A stretch of DNA of 64,000 bases from Sinomicrobium weinanense (GCF_018863395.1 NZ_JAHKRR010000001.1:1240001-1304000), one strand, 5' to 3'; shown: positions 20,062 to 28,901, counted from the first letter of the stretch. Translations and numbers: made by a program. Notes: a model not told the origin generated them from the sequence alone.

Positions 20062-20673
20062 ATGAAAAAGAACCTATACGAATTGACAAAAGAGGACTGG
20101 AACACGCTCTTCCCGGTAGAACTGACTGAACACAAACCCGAATGGAAAACCGTATTTGAAAACGAAAAGCAAAGGATTCTCTCAAAAATCGGAAACCAGA
20201 CTATACTAAGGATTGAGCATTTCGGAAGTTCTTCCATTCCAAAAATCAAGGCTAAGCCGTACATTGACATCATGATAGAAATTCCTGAAGAATTACTGTT
20301 TGAGCAAAGCCTTATTGACCAGTTTCAGGATTTAGGATATACATACTTCAAAGTTCCCGAACGGGATAATATAAAAGCATATATGTCCCTCGCCAAAGGT
20401 TATGACCCAAATGGTGAAAAAAAAGAACAGATATTCCATATTCACATGTGCCCGAAAGACAATGCAATGTGGAATCAGATTGACTTCAGGGATTATCTGA
20501 TCGCCAATTACGAGAGGGCAAAACAATACGAGGATTTAAAAACGGAATTAGCATCCAAATACAAACACGACAGAGGAGCATACGTATTAGGTAAAACGGA
20601 GTTTATAAATGAAACCCTGAGATTAATTAAAGAAGCTCAACATCCCAGGCATTTCCCCTCCCCAAATACGTAA
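20062..20673 (+). CDS. GrpB-family protein (nucleotidyltransferase fold)
   Basis: 203 residues from the ATG at 20062, which is preferred over an in-frame TTG at 20053. Family shown by EHFGSSSIPKIKAKPYIDIMI, the GS and hxD-type motifs of the GrpB/UPF0157 nucleotidyltransferase-like fold, and by the DYLIANYERAKQYEDLK C-terminal segment with the AYVLGKTEFI end. Members are found alone or fused to CoaE; their reaction is not established. Here it is free-standing, with no coaE beside it. The 3' end overlaps the -33 box of the next gene, so the genes are probably separate transcripts. Confidence 0.88.
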   Translation: MKKNLYELTKEDWNTLFPVELTEHKPEWKTVFENEKQRILSKIGNQTILRIEHFGSSSIPKIKAKPYIDIMIEIPEELLFEQSLIDQFQDLGYTYFKVPERDNIKAYMSLAKGYDPNGEKKEQIFHIHMCPKDNAMWNQIDFRDYLIANYERAKQYEDLKTELASKYKHDRGAYVLGKTEFINETLRLIKEAQHPRHFPSPNT

Positions 20674-20704
20674 TTGCTGATCATTAAAAAACTACCTACA
20701 TTTG
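20674..20704 (+). promoter_or_regulatory. Bacteroidota-type promoter of the M28 peptidase gene
   Basis: TTG at 20674-20676, a 20-nt spacer and TACATTTG at 20697-20704 (exact -7). The -33 starts immediately after the stop of the GrpB gene. The ATG at 20729 then has a leader of under 20 nt. An in-frame TTG at 20702 lies within the -7 box and is not a start. Confidence 0.7.
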
Positions 20705-20728
20705 ATTTATACCTTAAACCCAACCATT

Positions 20729-22069
20729 ATGAAACCTCATATCACATGTATTCTCATCTTCTCCGCCTTCCTCTCCTTTGCCCAGACCGATCCCCGTATC
20801 TACGATATTATCGACGGGGTCTCTGCCGAAAGGATTGAAAAAGACATCCGAACACTGGCCGGCTTCGGCACACGAAACACCTTTAGCGACACCATTTCCG
20901 AAACCCGGGGGATCGGTGCGGCAAGACGGTGGATCAAATCAGAATTTGAAAAGATCTCCAAAGACTGTAACAACTGTCTCGATGTATTTTACCAGAAAGA
21001 CCTGGTCACCACCGAAGACGGCGACCGTGTGCCCCACGATGCCTGGGTGGTGAATGTCGTGGCCGTACAGAAAGGCACCAAATACCCCGACCGATATATC
21101 ATTATGAACGGGGATATCGATTCCAGGGCCTCTGACGCCGTAGACTTCACGACCGACGCTCCGGGCGCCAATGACAATGCCAGCGGTATGGCAGGGGCCA
21201 TCGAAGCTGCCAGAGTTCTGTCCGGGTATTCTTTTGAAAGCAGTATTGTCTATGTGGGCCTGTCCGGTGAGGAGCAAGGGCTTTTTGGCGGGAAAGGCTT
21301 GGCGGAATATGCCAAAAAGAACAACTGGGACATCATCGGGATACTTAACAACGACATGATAGGCAATATTGAAGGTGTGGACGGGGTCATAGACAACCGG
21401 ACCTTCCGTATCTTCTCCGAACCTGTTCCGCCTACCGAAACCGAAAAGGAACGCAGCATGCGCAGGTTTTACGGCGGGGAGGTCGATGGTATTTCCAGGC
21501 AACTGGCACGTTATATCCATAAAACCGTACAGACCTATATGCCGGAAATGAACCCCATGATGGTCTATCGCCTGGACCGTTTTGGCCGCGGCGGACATCA
21601 TCGGCCATTCAACGACCTGGGCTATGCGGGTGTACGGATCATGGAAGCTCATGAAAATTACAACAGGCAGCACCAGGATGTCCGGGTAGAGAACGGCATT
21701 GCCTACGGGGATGTCATAGAAGGGGTGAATTTCGGTTATGCCAAAAAACTTACGGCAGTAAATGCCATTAACCTTGCTTCACTGGCCTGGGGCCCTCCCG
21801 CTCCCGCACAAGTAGCTATTGGCGGCGTCGTTGAGGCTTCTGCCAAACTGAAATGGAAAAAGGTCAACGATCCGAACATAAAAGGATACAAAATATACTG
21901 GCGTTATACCACCTCTTCGCAATGGGAGTTCAGCCGCTTTGTTGGTAATACCGACCATCTTACACTGGATGGTATTGTTATTGACAACTTCTATTTTGGC
22001 GTAGCTGCTGTGGACAAGAACGGACACGAGAGCGTAGTGGTATTCCCTTCGGAGACTTTCCGGGATTGA
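20729..22069 (+). CDS. Secreted M28-family metallopeptidase with fibronectin type III domain
   Basis: 446 residues with signal peptide (MKPHITCILIFSAFLSFAQ). M28 aminopeptidase-like zinc domain at about 60-350: Asp149 in GANDNASG, the Glu pair in SGEEQGLFG, Asp in NNDMIGN, and His in GGHHRPFNDLGY. The position that normally holds the first zinc-ligand His (G-H-x-D-S) is Asp129 here (NGDIDSRA). Residues about 355-440 form an fn3 domain (KLKWKKVNDPNIKGYKIYW). Probably periplasmic or secreted, cleaving N-terminal residues of peptides. It has its own promoter and is convergent with the next gene. Confidence 0.88.
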   Translation: MKPHITCILIFSAFLSFAQTDPRIYDIIDGVSAERIEKDIRTLAGFGTRNTFSDTISETRGIGAARRWIKSEFEKISKDCNNCLDVFYQKDLVTTEDGDRVPHDAWVVNVVAVQKGTKYPDRYIIMNGDIDSRASDAVDFTTDAPGANDNASGMAGAIEAARVLSGYSFESSIVYVGLSGEEQGLFGGKGLAEYAKKNNWDIIGILNNDMIGNIEGVDGVIDNRTFRIFSEPVPPTETEKERSMRRFYGGEVDGISRQLARYIHKTVQTYMPEMNPMMVYRLDRFGRGGHHRPFNDLGYAGVRIMEAHENYNRQHQDVRVENGIAYGDVIEGVNFGYAKKLTAVNAINLASLAWGPPAPAQVAIGGVVEASAKLKWKKVNDPNIKGYKIYWRYTTSSQWEFSRFVGNTDHLTLDGIVIDNFYFGVAAVDKNGHESVVVFPSETFRD

Positions 22070-22082
22070 TAGTTTTACAGAG

Positions 22083-22136
22083 TCCTCTCTTTTGATAAAG
22101 GGAAGTGTCTCACCACAAGGTGTGACGGAGGGTTTG
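22083..22136. repeat. TTTGATAAAGGG-type dispersed intergenic repeat
   Basis: CCTCTCTTTTGATAAAGGGAAGTG, a short CACACCTTGTGG-like palindrome, then GACGGAGGG. It has the same architecture as the element at 19886. It lies between two convergent genes and may act as a bidirectional hairpin terminator. Confidence 0.55.
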
Positions 22137-22219
22137 AATCGCGCTATCAGGAGATTTACCCTAAAATTTCCATCTCATTCAATCTTCCAGCGTAGCCTGG
22201 TCAATCTCCAATCAATCTT

Positions 22220-24628
22220 TTAATCCGCACAGTCCATACCGATGGGAGAACCGTCCGGGATTTTGGGAACGGAAAGGGTCTTGAAGGTTTCGGGCTTCTC
22301 CATAAATCTTTTTATCCTGTCCAGGTATTCCAGGGCATAGGTTTTACGATCTCCTTTTATAACCATCGGGCTCAGCTCCTGTGCCATTTCCCGCAGCTTT
22401 TCTTTGGCAATGGCATTGACCTGAGGATATCCCTTTTGATCTTTGGCCAGGTTCATCAGGTAATACAATACCCGGAAATTGACGATATGCTGTACTTCCT
22501 GCCTGTAACTGTCCTTATAGTTCTTTTTCAGGGTGGCCGCGATCAATTCGTCCAGTACTTCGGACAATCCCGGTTGAGCATTGTCCAGGGCTTTTTGCTG
22601 TACCAGCCGGGATGCCTTTTCCGGGTGAAGTAACAGCCTCAGGGTAAAATCGGCTGCGGTCTCTGCAGCACTCAGGGCATCGAAAGCCACCCCGGTTTTT
22701 CCGGTAAACGATTCCCTTGTCCTCGGATATCCCAGGGCTCGTGGCGGGAACAGGTTTAACTTATCTTCCGGAATGGCCAGGGTTTCTGCCGAAACCGTCC
22801 GCAACACAGATCTCAGGGCGTTTGTTTGTTCTTCTTTGTCCACTGCCTTAGTTATAAATTGTCCATCTCCCTTTACGGCATAGTTATAATCCAGTCCGCC
22901 TATAAGTTTTACGGCAGCTTCGGTCTGATAGCGGTGAAAGAAATAAAGCGGTACGAATACGTCTTCCAGTACGGAATAGGGTTCTCTGCCGCGAATATTA
23001 TCTTCTGAAAAATTCCGGAGCGCTACATCCCGGACCTCGAGCACCCGGTTCAGCTCAGTTACGGCATCCTCCCCATTGTCCCACAGATGGGCATAGGCAT
23101 GGGCCCCGCCTTGTGCCCGGGCATCGGCATCGGAAATAAAACGAAGGCCACGGGACTGTGCTTCTTTCAGTATATTGTGCAATTCCTCTGCTTCATTTGC
23201 TCCTTTTCCGAAATCGGAATAGGCATAAGCTACGGTAACTTTGTCCCATGCTCCTATCCCCGTAGCATAAGCCTCCGAAATATCTATTTCCCTGTTTTTG
23301 AGTTTTACCACCGGATGCGGATAATCCATTACGGAAGCCCTGTTGCTTATACTGGCTGCAAAGTTATGGGCAAAACCAAGGGTGTGCCCTATTTCATGGG
23401 CCGACAACTGGCGTATCCGCGCCAGGGCCATATCCAGCATGGCCTGGTAGTTATCGTCACGCTCGGCAAAGGGTTTGTTTATCAGGGCCTGGGCGATGAG
23501 AAAGTCCTGCCGGACGCGCAGGCTTCCCAGGCTTACATGTCCTTTAATGATCTCTCCCGTACGAGGGTCGCGCACACTGGCACCGTAGCTCCACCCTCTT
23601 GTAGAGCGGTGCACCCACTGCACTACATTATATCGTACATCCATTGGATCGGCGCCATCGGGAAGCATTTTCAACCGGAAGGCGTTTTTATACCCGATAC
23701 TCTCGAAAGCCTGGTTCCACCACCTTCCGCCTTCCAGCAATGCGGAGCGTACAGGTTCGGGCGTTCCGGGGTCGAGGTAATAAATGATCGGCGTTTTGGC
23801 TTCGCTTACTTTTGCTGCCGGGTCTTTCTTTTCCAGCCGGTGCCTGGCTATATATCTCTTAATGATAGGTTCGTATACCGGACTGGCATAATCATAATAG
23901 GAAACCGAGAACATACCACTGCCGGGTGTAAAGTCCCTGGGGACATAACCGTCGTCCGGAAGCTCAATAAAAGAATGGTGCTGCATTACAGACACCAGTC
24001 TGGCATCGGGAGTGACCGAGCGTATCTCTTTTCCTTTAGGATCGCCTTCAAACGTAATTAAGGCTTCAAATTCCGTATTCTTCGGAAAGGCTTTGGTACG
24101 TTCCATGCTCAGGGCGCTCCTGTTTTTGTCCAGCTTATACGTTCCCTGCTTTTTCTCCTTTAACCTGTGCGCCACACCATGGGCATCGCGCAATAAAAAA
24201 TCGGTAACATCTATAATATATGCCCCGTTTCGTTTTTCCTTGATCTCAAAGCCAAACAATACGGATTTTGCAAAAGCCTGCTCCACGGACCGGCGTTCTT
24301 TTACATTGTCCGTAATGGCGCGGTATTTCATGTTGGGTTGTATCAGTAGCAGTTTATTGCCTTCCTTTTTAAAATACACGATCTGTTCGTTGCCCAGTTG
24401 CCCCCGGTCGAGCCCTATATCATTACTGCCTACCCCCTGGCTTAAGGAATAGACATACAAAAATTCAGTCCCGGGATTTTCCACTTCCAGGTAGATCTTT
24501 CCTTCGGCATCGTCGTAATAAAAATCAAAGTATCCGTTAAACTTCTCGAGATCTTTCTTTTTGTCCAGGAACTGGCCTTGTACCATTTCTGCGAAGCATA
24601 GCAGGATGAGGAAAATGGTCTTTTTCAT
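22220..24628 (-). CDS. Secreted zinc-dependent metalloprotease (DUF5117/DUF4953 family)
   Basis: 802 residues with signal peptide (MKKTIFLILLCFAEMVQGQ). The N-terminal half is the DUF5117 region (GYFDFYYDDAEGKIYLEV, with RGQLG); the second half carries the metzincin-like motif HEIGHTLGFAH: His411, Glu412, His415 and His421, with Met-turn candidate SVMDYPHP shortly after. This is the large zincin-like metalloprotease family common in Bacteroidota; substrates are unknown. Probably periplasmic or surface-located. It is single, convergent with the M28 gene and divergent from prfB, so there is no operon context. Confidence 0.93.
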   Translation of the reverse strand: MKKTIFLILLCFAEMVQGQFLDKKKDLEKFNGYFDFYYDDAEGKIYLEVENPGTEFLYVYSLSQGVGSNDIGLDRGQLGNEQIVYFKKEGNKLLLIQPNMKYRAITDNVKERRSVEQAFAKSVLFGFEIKEKRNGAYIIDVTDFLLRDAHGVAHRLKEKKQGTYKLDKNRSALSMERTKAFPKNTEFEALITFEGDPKGKEIRSVTPDARLVSVMQHHSFIELPDDGYVPRDFTPGSGMFSVSYYDYASPVYEPIIKRYIARHRLEKKDPAAKVSEAKTPIIYYLDPGTPEPVRSALLEGGRWWNQAFESIGYKNAFRLKMLPDGADPMDVRYNVVQWVHRSTRGWSYGASVRDPRTGEIIKGHVSLGSLRVRQDFLIAQALINKPFAERDDNYQAMLDMALARIRQLSAHEIGHTLGFAHNFAASISNRASVMDYPHPVVKLKNREIDISEAYATGIGAWDKVTVAYAYSDFGKGANEAEELHNILKEAQSRGLRFISDADARAQGGAHAYAHLWDNGEDAVTELNRVLEVRDVALRNFSEDNIRGREPYSVLEDVFVPLYFFHRYQTEAAVKLIGGLDYNYAVKGDGQFITKAVDKEEQTNALRSVLRTVSAETLAIPEDKLNLFPPRALGYPRTRESFTGKTGVAFDALSAAETAADFTLRLLLHPEKASRLVQQKALDNAQPGLSEVLDELIAATLKKNYKDSYRQEVQHIVNFRVLYYLMNLAKDQKGYPQVNAIAKEKLREMAQELSPMVIKGDRKTYALEYLDRIKRFMEKPETFKTLSVPKIPDGSPIGMDCAD

Positions 24629-24690
24629 ACGGTTCGTCGGTTTAGATTATAAATTTATAATAAATAATTTTTCCTGCTCCCCGTAAATAG

Positions 24691-24698
24691 TATTTTTG
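24691..24698 (+). promoter_or_regulatory. -7 promoter element of prfB
   Basis: TATTTTTG, an exact TAnnTTTG match, ends 51 nt before the prfB ATG. There is no clear TTTG at -33. The same octamer precedes the genes at 41405, 48385 and 53085. Confidence 0.5.
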
Positions 24699-24749
24699 CT
24701 TGGAAAATGAGCTGGCGGTAAAATACCGTCAAAAACAGAAATTACATAC

Positions 24750-25851
24750 ATGGTTACATCCGAACAGGTGAAAAGCCTTATTGAGCGCCTTGGTGCGTTA
24801 AGGAGGTATCTTTGACATTGATGCCAAACTCATAGAAATACAGAACGAAGAAGAAAAAACCTATGCTCCGGACTTCTGGGATAATCCGAAAGAAGCCGAA
24901 GTCCTGATGCAATCGCTCCGCAGCAAAAAAAAATGGGTGGAGGGCTATGAAGAGAGTAAAGCCCTCGCAGGCGACCTGGAAGTACTGTATGACTTTTTTA
25001 AGGAAGGCGATGTCGATGCCGAAGAAGTGGAAATTCAGTATAAGAACACCCTCGAGCACATAGAACATCTGGAGTTCAAGAACATGCTTTCGGAAGAAGG
25101 CGACAATATGAGTGCCGTATTACAGATCACTGCAGGAGCCGGAGGTACGGAAAGCTGTGACTGGGCATCTATGCTCATGCGTATGTACCTCATGTGGGCA
25201 GAATCCCAGAAATACAAGATCAAGGAACTCAACTATCAGGAAGGCGATGTTGCCGGGATAAAAACAGTAACACTGGAAATCGACGGCGAATATGCTTTCG
25301 GATGGCTCAAGGGAGAAAATGGAGTGCACCGCCTGGTGCGTATTTCCCCGTTTGACAGCAATGCCAAACGTCATACCTCTTTCGCCTCGGTATACGTATA
25401 TCCCCTCGCGGACGACAGTATAGAGATCGAGGTCAACCCGGCCGATATTACCTTTGAGACCATGCGTTCCAGCGGTGCAGGAGGACAGAACGTCAACAAG
25501 GTAGAGACCGCTGTACGACTGCGCCACCACCCTACGGGGATCGTTATAGAGAACTCGGAAACCCGGTCGCAACTGGACAACAAGACCAAGGCCATGCAGC
25601 TCCTAAAATCACAACTCTTTGAAATAGAGCTGAAAAAACGACAGGCGAAAAGGGCCGAGATCGAAGCCGGAAAAATGAAGATCGAATGGGGTTCCCAGAT
25701 CAGAAACTATGTGATGCATCCGTATAAACTGGTAAAAGATGTAAGAACAGCAAAGGAAACCACCGATGTGGATGCCGTGATGAACGGAGAAATAGACCCG
25801 TTCCTGAAGGCCTACCTGATGATGATGGGCCAAAAAGAAGAGGACAATTAG
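24750..25851 (+). CDS. prfB: Peptide chain release factor 2, expressed by programmed +1 frameshift
   Basis: The ATG at 24750 opens 21 codons ending in CTT-TGA (TGA at 24813-24815). The rest of the protein continues in the +1 frame from GAC at 24814, giving 366 residues, the normal RF2 length. Recoding is autoregulatory: low RF2 favours the shift at the in-frame UGA. RF2 marks: recognition motif SPF in [12 protein letters not shown], catalytic GGQ in [14 protein letters not shown]. Reads UGA and UAA and releases the peptide. A start at 24907, which a simple gene finder would pick, would lose the whole N-terminal domain. A palindromic element starts 20 nt after the stop. Confidence 0.97.
24801..24816 (+). 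promoter_or_regulatory. prfB +1 frameshift site (SD-like AGGAGG plus CTT TGA C)
   Basis: AGGAGG (24801-24806), a 3-nt spacer, the slippery CTT codon (24810-24812), and in-frame TGA followed by C (24813-24816). This is the canonical RF2 recoding element, with the Shine-Dalgarno-like stimulator at the known distance. Confidence 0.95.
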
Positions 25852-25868
25852 AAATAAATGTAGGGGGA

Positions 25869-25990
25869 GGGGTCTAAAAAGTCTATATCCGTCATGCCTG
25901 TTCAGCATCCCATAACACTGATCGGACGGTCGGAATGGGACCCTGAAACAAGTTCAGGGTGACGTAAAAGCTACTTTTTAGACAGTCCCA
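25869..25990. mobile_element. Palindromic MITE-like element, copy A
   Basis: About 120 bp bounded by a perfect 11-bp inverted repeat (25872-25882 GTCTAAAAAGT with 25973-25983). Inside, CGTCATGC...TTCAGCATCCC faces GGGACCCTGAAACAAGTTCAGGGTGACG, so the whole unit can fold on itself, with GATCGGAC near the centre. Copy B at 29001 shares termini, order of inner blocks and the GATCGGAC centre. No protein is encoded. Could equally be a REP-like hairpin acting as 3' structure for prfB. Confidence 0.65.
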
Positions 25991-26031
25991 TGTATTGCGT
26001 TTAAAATACAGGATAAGAAACAGAACGTTCT

Positions 26032-26067
26032 AAAATCTCAAGTCTCAAATCTATTATCTAAAATATC
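26032..26067. repeat. CTCAAATCT-word repeat before the HAD gene
   Basis: Degenerate copies of CTCAAATCT/TCTAAAATA run up to the ATG at 26068. It is a member of the junction-repeat class. Confidence 0.5.
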
Positions 26068-26688
26068 ATGAGCCAAGAAATTGACAGCATCATCTTCGAC
26101 CTCGGAGGTGTACTTATCGACTGGAACCCCGAATACGTATTCCTGGATGTTTTTAACGGCGACCGGGAAAAAATGCAATGGTTTTTTGACCATATCTGTA
26201 CTTCGGACTGGAACGAGGAACAGGACGCCGGCAAAAGCCTGGCCGAAGCCACCGAAGAACGGGTTGCCCTTTTCCCGGAACACGAAGATCACATACGTAT
26301 GTATTACGGCCGGTGGGAAGAAATGCTCAGCGGAGCCATTGACGGGACCGTCAATATCCTCAGATCCCTGATCGCACAGAAGAAATACAAAATAGTGGCC
26401 CTGACCAACTGGAGCGCCGAGACCTTCCCCATCGCCCTGGAACGGTTTGACTTCCTGCACTGGTTTGAAGGTATTGTTGTATCTGGTACGGAAAAGACCC
26501 GAAAACCTTTCCGTGACATTTACGACCTTACACTGAACCGCTTCGGGATTGAGCCGGAAAAGTCGATCTTTATCGACGATAACCGGAGGAACATAGAAGC
26601 GGCCAATGAAATCGGTATAAACGGTATCCGGTTTACATCGCCATCACAACTCGAGGAAAGCCTTAAGAAATTTGATATCAGTATTTAA
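26068..26688 (+). CDS. HAD-superfamily phosphatase (YihX-like)
   Basis: 206 residues. HAD motif I IIFDLGGVLIDW has nucleophile Asp11 and Gly where the second Asp often sits, as in YihX-type glucose-1-phosphate phosphatases. Motif II is ALTNWS, the motif III Lys lies in RKPFRDIY, motif IV is IFIDDNRRNIEAA. A helical C1 cap lies between motifs I and II (about 20-95). Soluble and cytoplasmic; the substrate, perhaps a sugar phosphate, is not defined by the sequence. It is followed by the ArsC-family gene 85 nt later on the same strand. Confidence 0.9.
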   Translation: MSQEIDSIIFDLGGVLIDWNPEYVFLDVFNGDREKMQWFFDHICTSDWNEEQDAGKSLAEATEERVALFPEHEDHIRMYYGRWEEMLSGAIDGTVNILRSLIAQKKYKIVALTNWSAETFPIALERFDFLHWFEGIVVSGTEKTRKPFRDIYDLTLNRFGIEPEKSIFIDDNRRNIEAANEIGINGIRFTSPSQLEESLKKFDISI

Positions 26689-26773
26689 AACCTTAAAATG
26701 GCACGCGGATGACACGGATTTTCGGTTGTAAAAAGCGTTATCCGGTTTGCTGTTTGACTAAAAAATTTAAAAA

Positions 26774-27115
26774 ATGATAAAGATATATCACAATCCGCGT
26801 TGCACGAAATCCAGGGAAGGGCTTGCCATACTGGAAGAGTCCGGAAAAGAATTTGAAGTGATCAAATACCTGGAAGAGGTCCCTTCAGAAAAAGAGCTCC
26901 GCGAAATCGTAGACCTGCTGGGCATATCACCAATAGATCTTGTACGTAAGAATGAGAGCATCTGGAAAGAAAATTACAAAGGCAAAACCTTATCGGATGA
27001 CGAAGTCATAAAAGCCCTGGCCGAAAATCCCAAACTGATCGAACGGCCGATCGTCATTGCCGGGAAAAAAGCCGTTATAGGCCGCCCGCCGGAAAACATC
27101 AAGTCCGTTCTTTGA
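26774..27115 (+). CDS. arsC: ArsC-family reductase (glutaredoxin-coupled arsenate reductase type)
   Basis: 113 residues, thioredoxin-like ArsC fold. Catalytic Cys10 in the loop HNPRCTKSR, and the arginines of IERPIVI and VIGRPPE that bind the oxyanion in E. coli-type ArsC. Such proteins reduce arsenate with a thiol partner. No other ars genes (arsB, acr3, arsR) are nearby, so a detoxification role is not shown by context; related Spx/YffB proteins share the fold but lack this complete set. The gap before it carries an ACGCGGATGACACGGATT-type dispersed repeat (26704-26721). Confidence 0.85.
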   Translation: MIKIYHNPRCTKSREGLAILEESGKEFEVIKYLEEVPSEKELREIVDLLGISPIDLVRKNESIWKENYKGKTLSDDEVIKALAENPKLIERPIVIAGKKAVIGRPPENIKSVL

Positions 27116-27220
27116 CGAAATCGGGAAGTGTTTTACCTAGGTTAACGTAAATAACGGATAAGCTCTTTGAAGCCAAAGTGCTTTAGACTGTAACCTTATT
27201 TGAATTTTTCTAAAGAGTTC

Positions 27221-27437
27221 CTCCCTTCAGACGAAGGGAGGTGGTTCCGATTGAAATCGGGATCGGAGAGCCTGTCCCGAGATATCGGGAGTTTGAAAGC
27301 CCAAGCCATGGGGAAAATATAAAATTTCAGAGTTACACCCAAGGTTCGGGCCTGGTCAAACTCCCCGTCCCGCAAGCGTGACACCCCCCTACTTCGACAA
27401 GCTCAGCACGTGCCTTCATCTGAAGAGGGGAGCCTTT
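27221..27437. repeat. Repeat-rich gap between arsC and esterase
   Basis: The 346-nt gap 27117-27462 has no supportable gene. It holds a hairpin CTCCCTT/AAGGGAG (27221-27240), ATCGGGAT and CCCGAGATATCGGG palindromes (27256-27290), the dispersed CTTCGACAAGCTCAGCACGTG motif (27393-27413) and GAAGAGGGGAGCC ahead of a T tract (27421-27440). The latter part may terminate the esterase or arsC transcript. The architecture resembles the repeats at 19886 and 22083 with a different centre. Confidence 0.55.
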
Positions 27438-27462
27438 TTTCTTATCCATTATTCATGTTAGG

Positions 27463-28869
27463 CTAGTAAAGTGCTTTTAAACCGTAATCGCGAAGGATGT
27501 CGTTGTATTCCGGCTGTATCCGTAACAGGGAAATATCTTCGTCCTCATTCAGTTTTTTCACATCTTTAAAACCGGTTTGTAACAGTTTTTCGAGGTAAAA
27601 GAGCGCCATGCCGTATTCGCTTTTCTCCACACTGTATTTCAGTATGTTGAAATAGGCCTCTTCCTGTTCGGGATCGAGTAATACCACAAAAGCATTGACA
27701 AACAGCAATTTATCAATGTCCTTTTCTTCATCCAGTGAAGGTATGGTTTCCAGGACTACGGATTTCAGCATGTTCTTCAGGCGCCTGGCCATTTTGGCCT
27801 TGGCCTGGTTCTTGCCCTTTTCGAGTTTTTCCAGCGCTATGATCTCTTCTTCCCAGGATGGGAGCTGTCCTATGTTTCCAGCAGAAATATCTTCTCCCAG
27901 AAAAGTCAGGTAGTCCACCATATAATAGTTTTCCAGTTCGGAAATCCCGTAACTGTCGTTACGCTGTTTCCGGAACTCATTGTTCTTCCGGATCTCCTTT
28001 CGCCTTTGTTTAAACCCGTCTTTATCTTTATAACTGCTGTAATTGGTTGTCAGTTGTTTCAGGTCTTCAAAGGCATAGAAAACCCGGCCTTCCTTTTCCT
28101 GTTTTCTGTTAAAGTCCATATCTTTCAGATAGAGGGAGTCTATCTTCCTTTCACTGCCTGGCAGGGCTCCTTTTGCGATGGATTTTACAGTCAGGGTCCG
28201 GAGGGCTTTGTCCACGTATTCCGCCGGAGGATAATGAGATGCCCCCTCATATACCAGAAGGTCGGCATGGAACTTTTTCCCGTTGAAGCTGCTCACCGTA
28301 CCTTTCATCTCCCTGTAACTACCATCCTCATCTCCTACCAAGCCCACAAACAGGAAATCGTTTTTCCGGGGCATATATTTTTCATTCCCGGGCAGGGCAG
28401 CACCACAGGCAATGACTCCGTCCACATCCTTGGAAATGGCACCAATGGCGGTGGCCAGCCTTCCCCCTGCGGAAAATCCTGCAGTATATATTCTTTTAGG
28501 GTCTACCGGGAATTTCTCCAGAACAATATCAAAAAGTCTTTTGGCCAGATAAAAATTGGCTTCGTATGAAGTGTTCTTTACACTGTTGCCCCCCACGATA
28601 ATATACTGACGCCCCCCGGGAGCAGCAGTAAAGGCTTCTACGGCTTCCCTGTTCCTCTTTTCGGTATCGAAAACAAAGATCACCGGCCATTTCTTTTCCG
28701 CAGTATATGCTTCCGGCAGGTAAATGGCGTAGTGCAAAAGGTCAGTACCTGGTATGGGAACAGAATCCGTAACCGTGCCTTTTTGCAGGCGCAGGTTCTG
28801 AGCGTGACCGAAAAAAGACAGTAAAAAAAATAAACAGATAAAACTGTTCTTTAATTGAAGGTTAAGCAT
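27463..28869 (-). CDS. Secreted alpha/beta-hydrolase (esterase/depolymerase type) with long C-terminal helical region
   Basis: 468 residues from the ATG at 28869, where the signal peptide starts (MLNLQLKNSFICLFFLL, ending FFGHAQ); the frame extends nine codons further. Residues about 25-235 form an esterase/PHB-depolymerase-like hydrolase: LLHYAIYLPEAY, WPVIFVFDTEK, nucleophile elbow GFSAGG, and a likely catalytic His in YEGASHYPP. Residues about 240-465 are charged and helical without recognised motifs. It resembles the esterase at 6415 in architecture (hydrolase plus helical tail). The substrate is unknown. An inverted repeat lies just upstream. Confidence 0.82.
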   Translation of the reverse strand: MLNLQLKNSFICLFFLLSFFGHAQNLRLQKGTVTDSVPIPGTDLLHYAIYLPEAYTAEKKWPVIFVFDTEKRNREAVEAFTAAPGGRQYIIVGGNSVKNTSYEANFYLAKRLFDIVLEKFPVDPKRIYTAGFSAGGRLATAIGAISKDVDGVIACGAALPGNEKYMPRKNDFLFVGLVGDEDGSYREMKGTVSSFNGKKFHADLLVYEGASHYPPAEYVDKALRTLTVKSIAKGALPGSERKIDSLYLKDMDFNRKQEKEGRVFYAFEDLKQLTTNYSSYKDKDGFKQRRKEIRKNNEFRKQRNDSYGISELENYYMVDYLTFLGEDISAGNIGQLPSWEEEIIALEKLEKGKNQAKAKMARRLKNMLKSVVLETIPSLDEEKDIDKLLFVNAFVVLLDPEQEEAYFNILKYSVEKSEYGMALFYLEKLLQTGFKDVKKLNEDEDISLLRIQPEYNDILRDYGLKALY

Positions 28870-28873
28870 ATTT

Positions 28874-28901
28874 CTATCTTGAATAAGTAAGTACAAGATA
28901 G
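28874..28901 (-). promoter_or_regulatory. Inverted repeat upstream of the 28869 esterase
   Basis: A perfect 8-bp inverted repeat CTATCTTG/CAAGATAG with a 12-nt spacer, starting 5 nt before the start codon. It could be an operator or a leader hairpin over the start site. The gap 28902-29000 otherwise shows nothing. Confidence 0.4.

Noticed and set aside
24907-25851. prfB as a 314-residue protein starting at 24907
   Set aside because: The frameshift site and the upstream 21-codon leader frame show that the real protein begins at 24750.
26774-27115. Arsenic resistance operon around the ArsC-family gene
   Set aside because: No arsR, arsB/acr3 or arsenite transporter lies nearby; only the single reductase-like gene is supported.
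27196-27384. 62-codon minus-strand frame after arsC
   Set aside because: It translates dispersed repeats (the GEFDQARTLG peptide type) and palindromes, not a gene.
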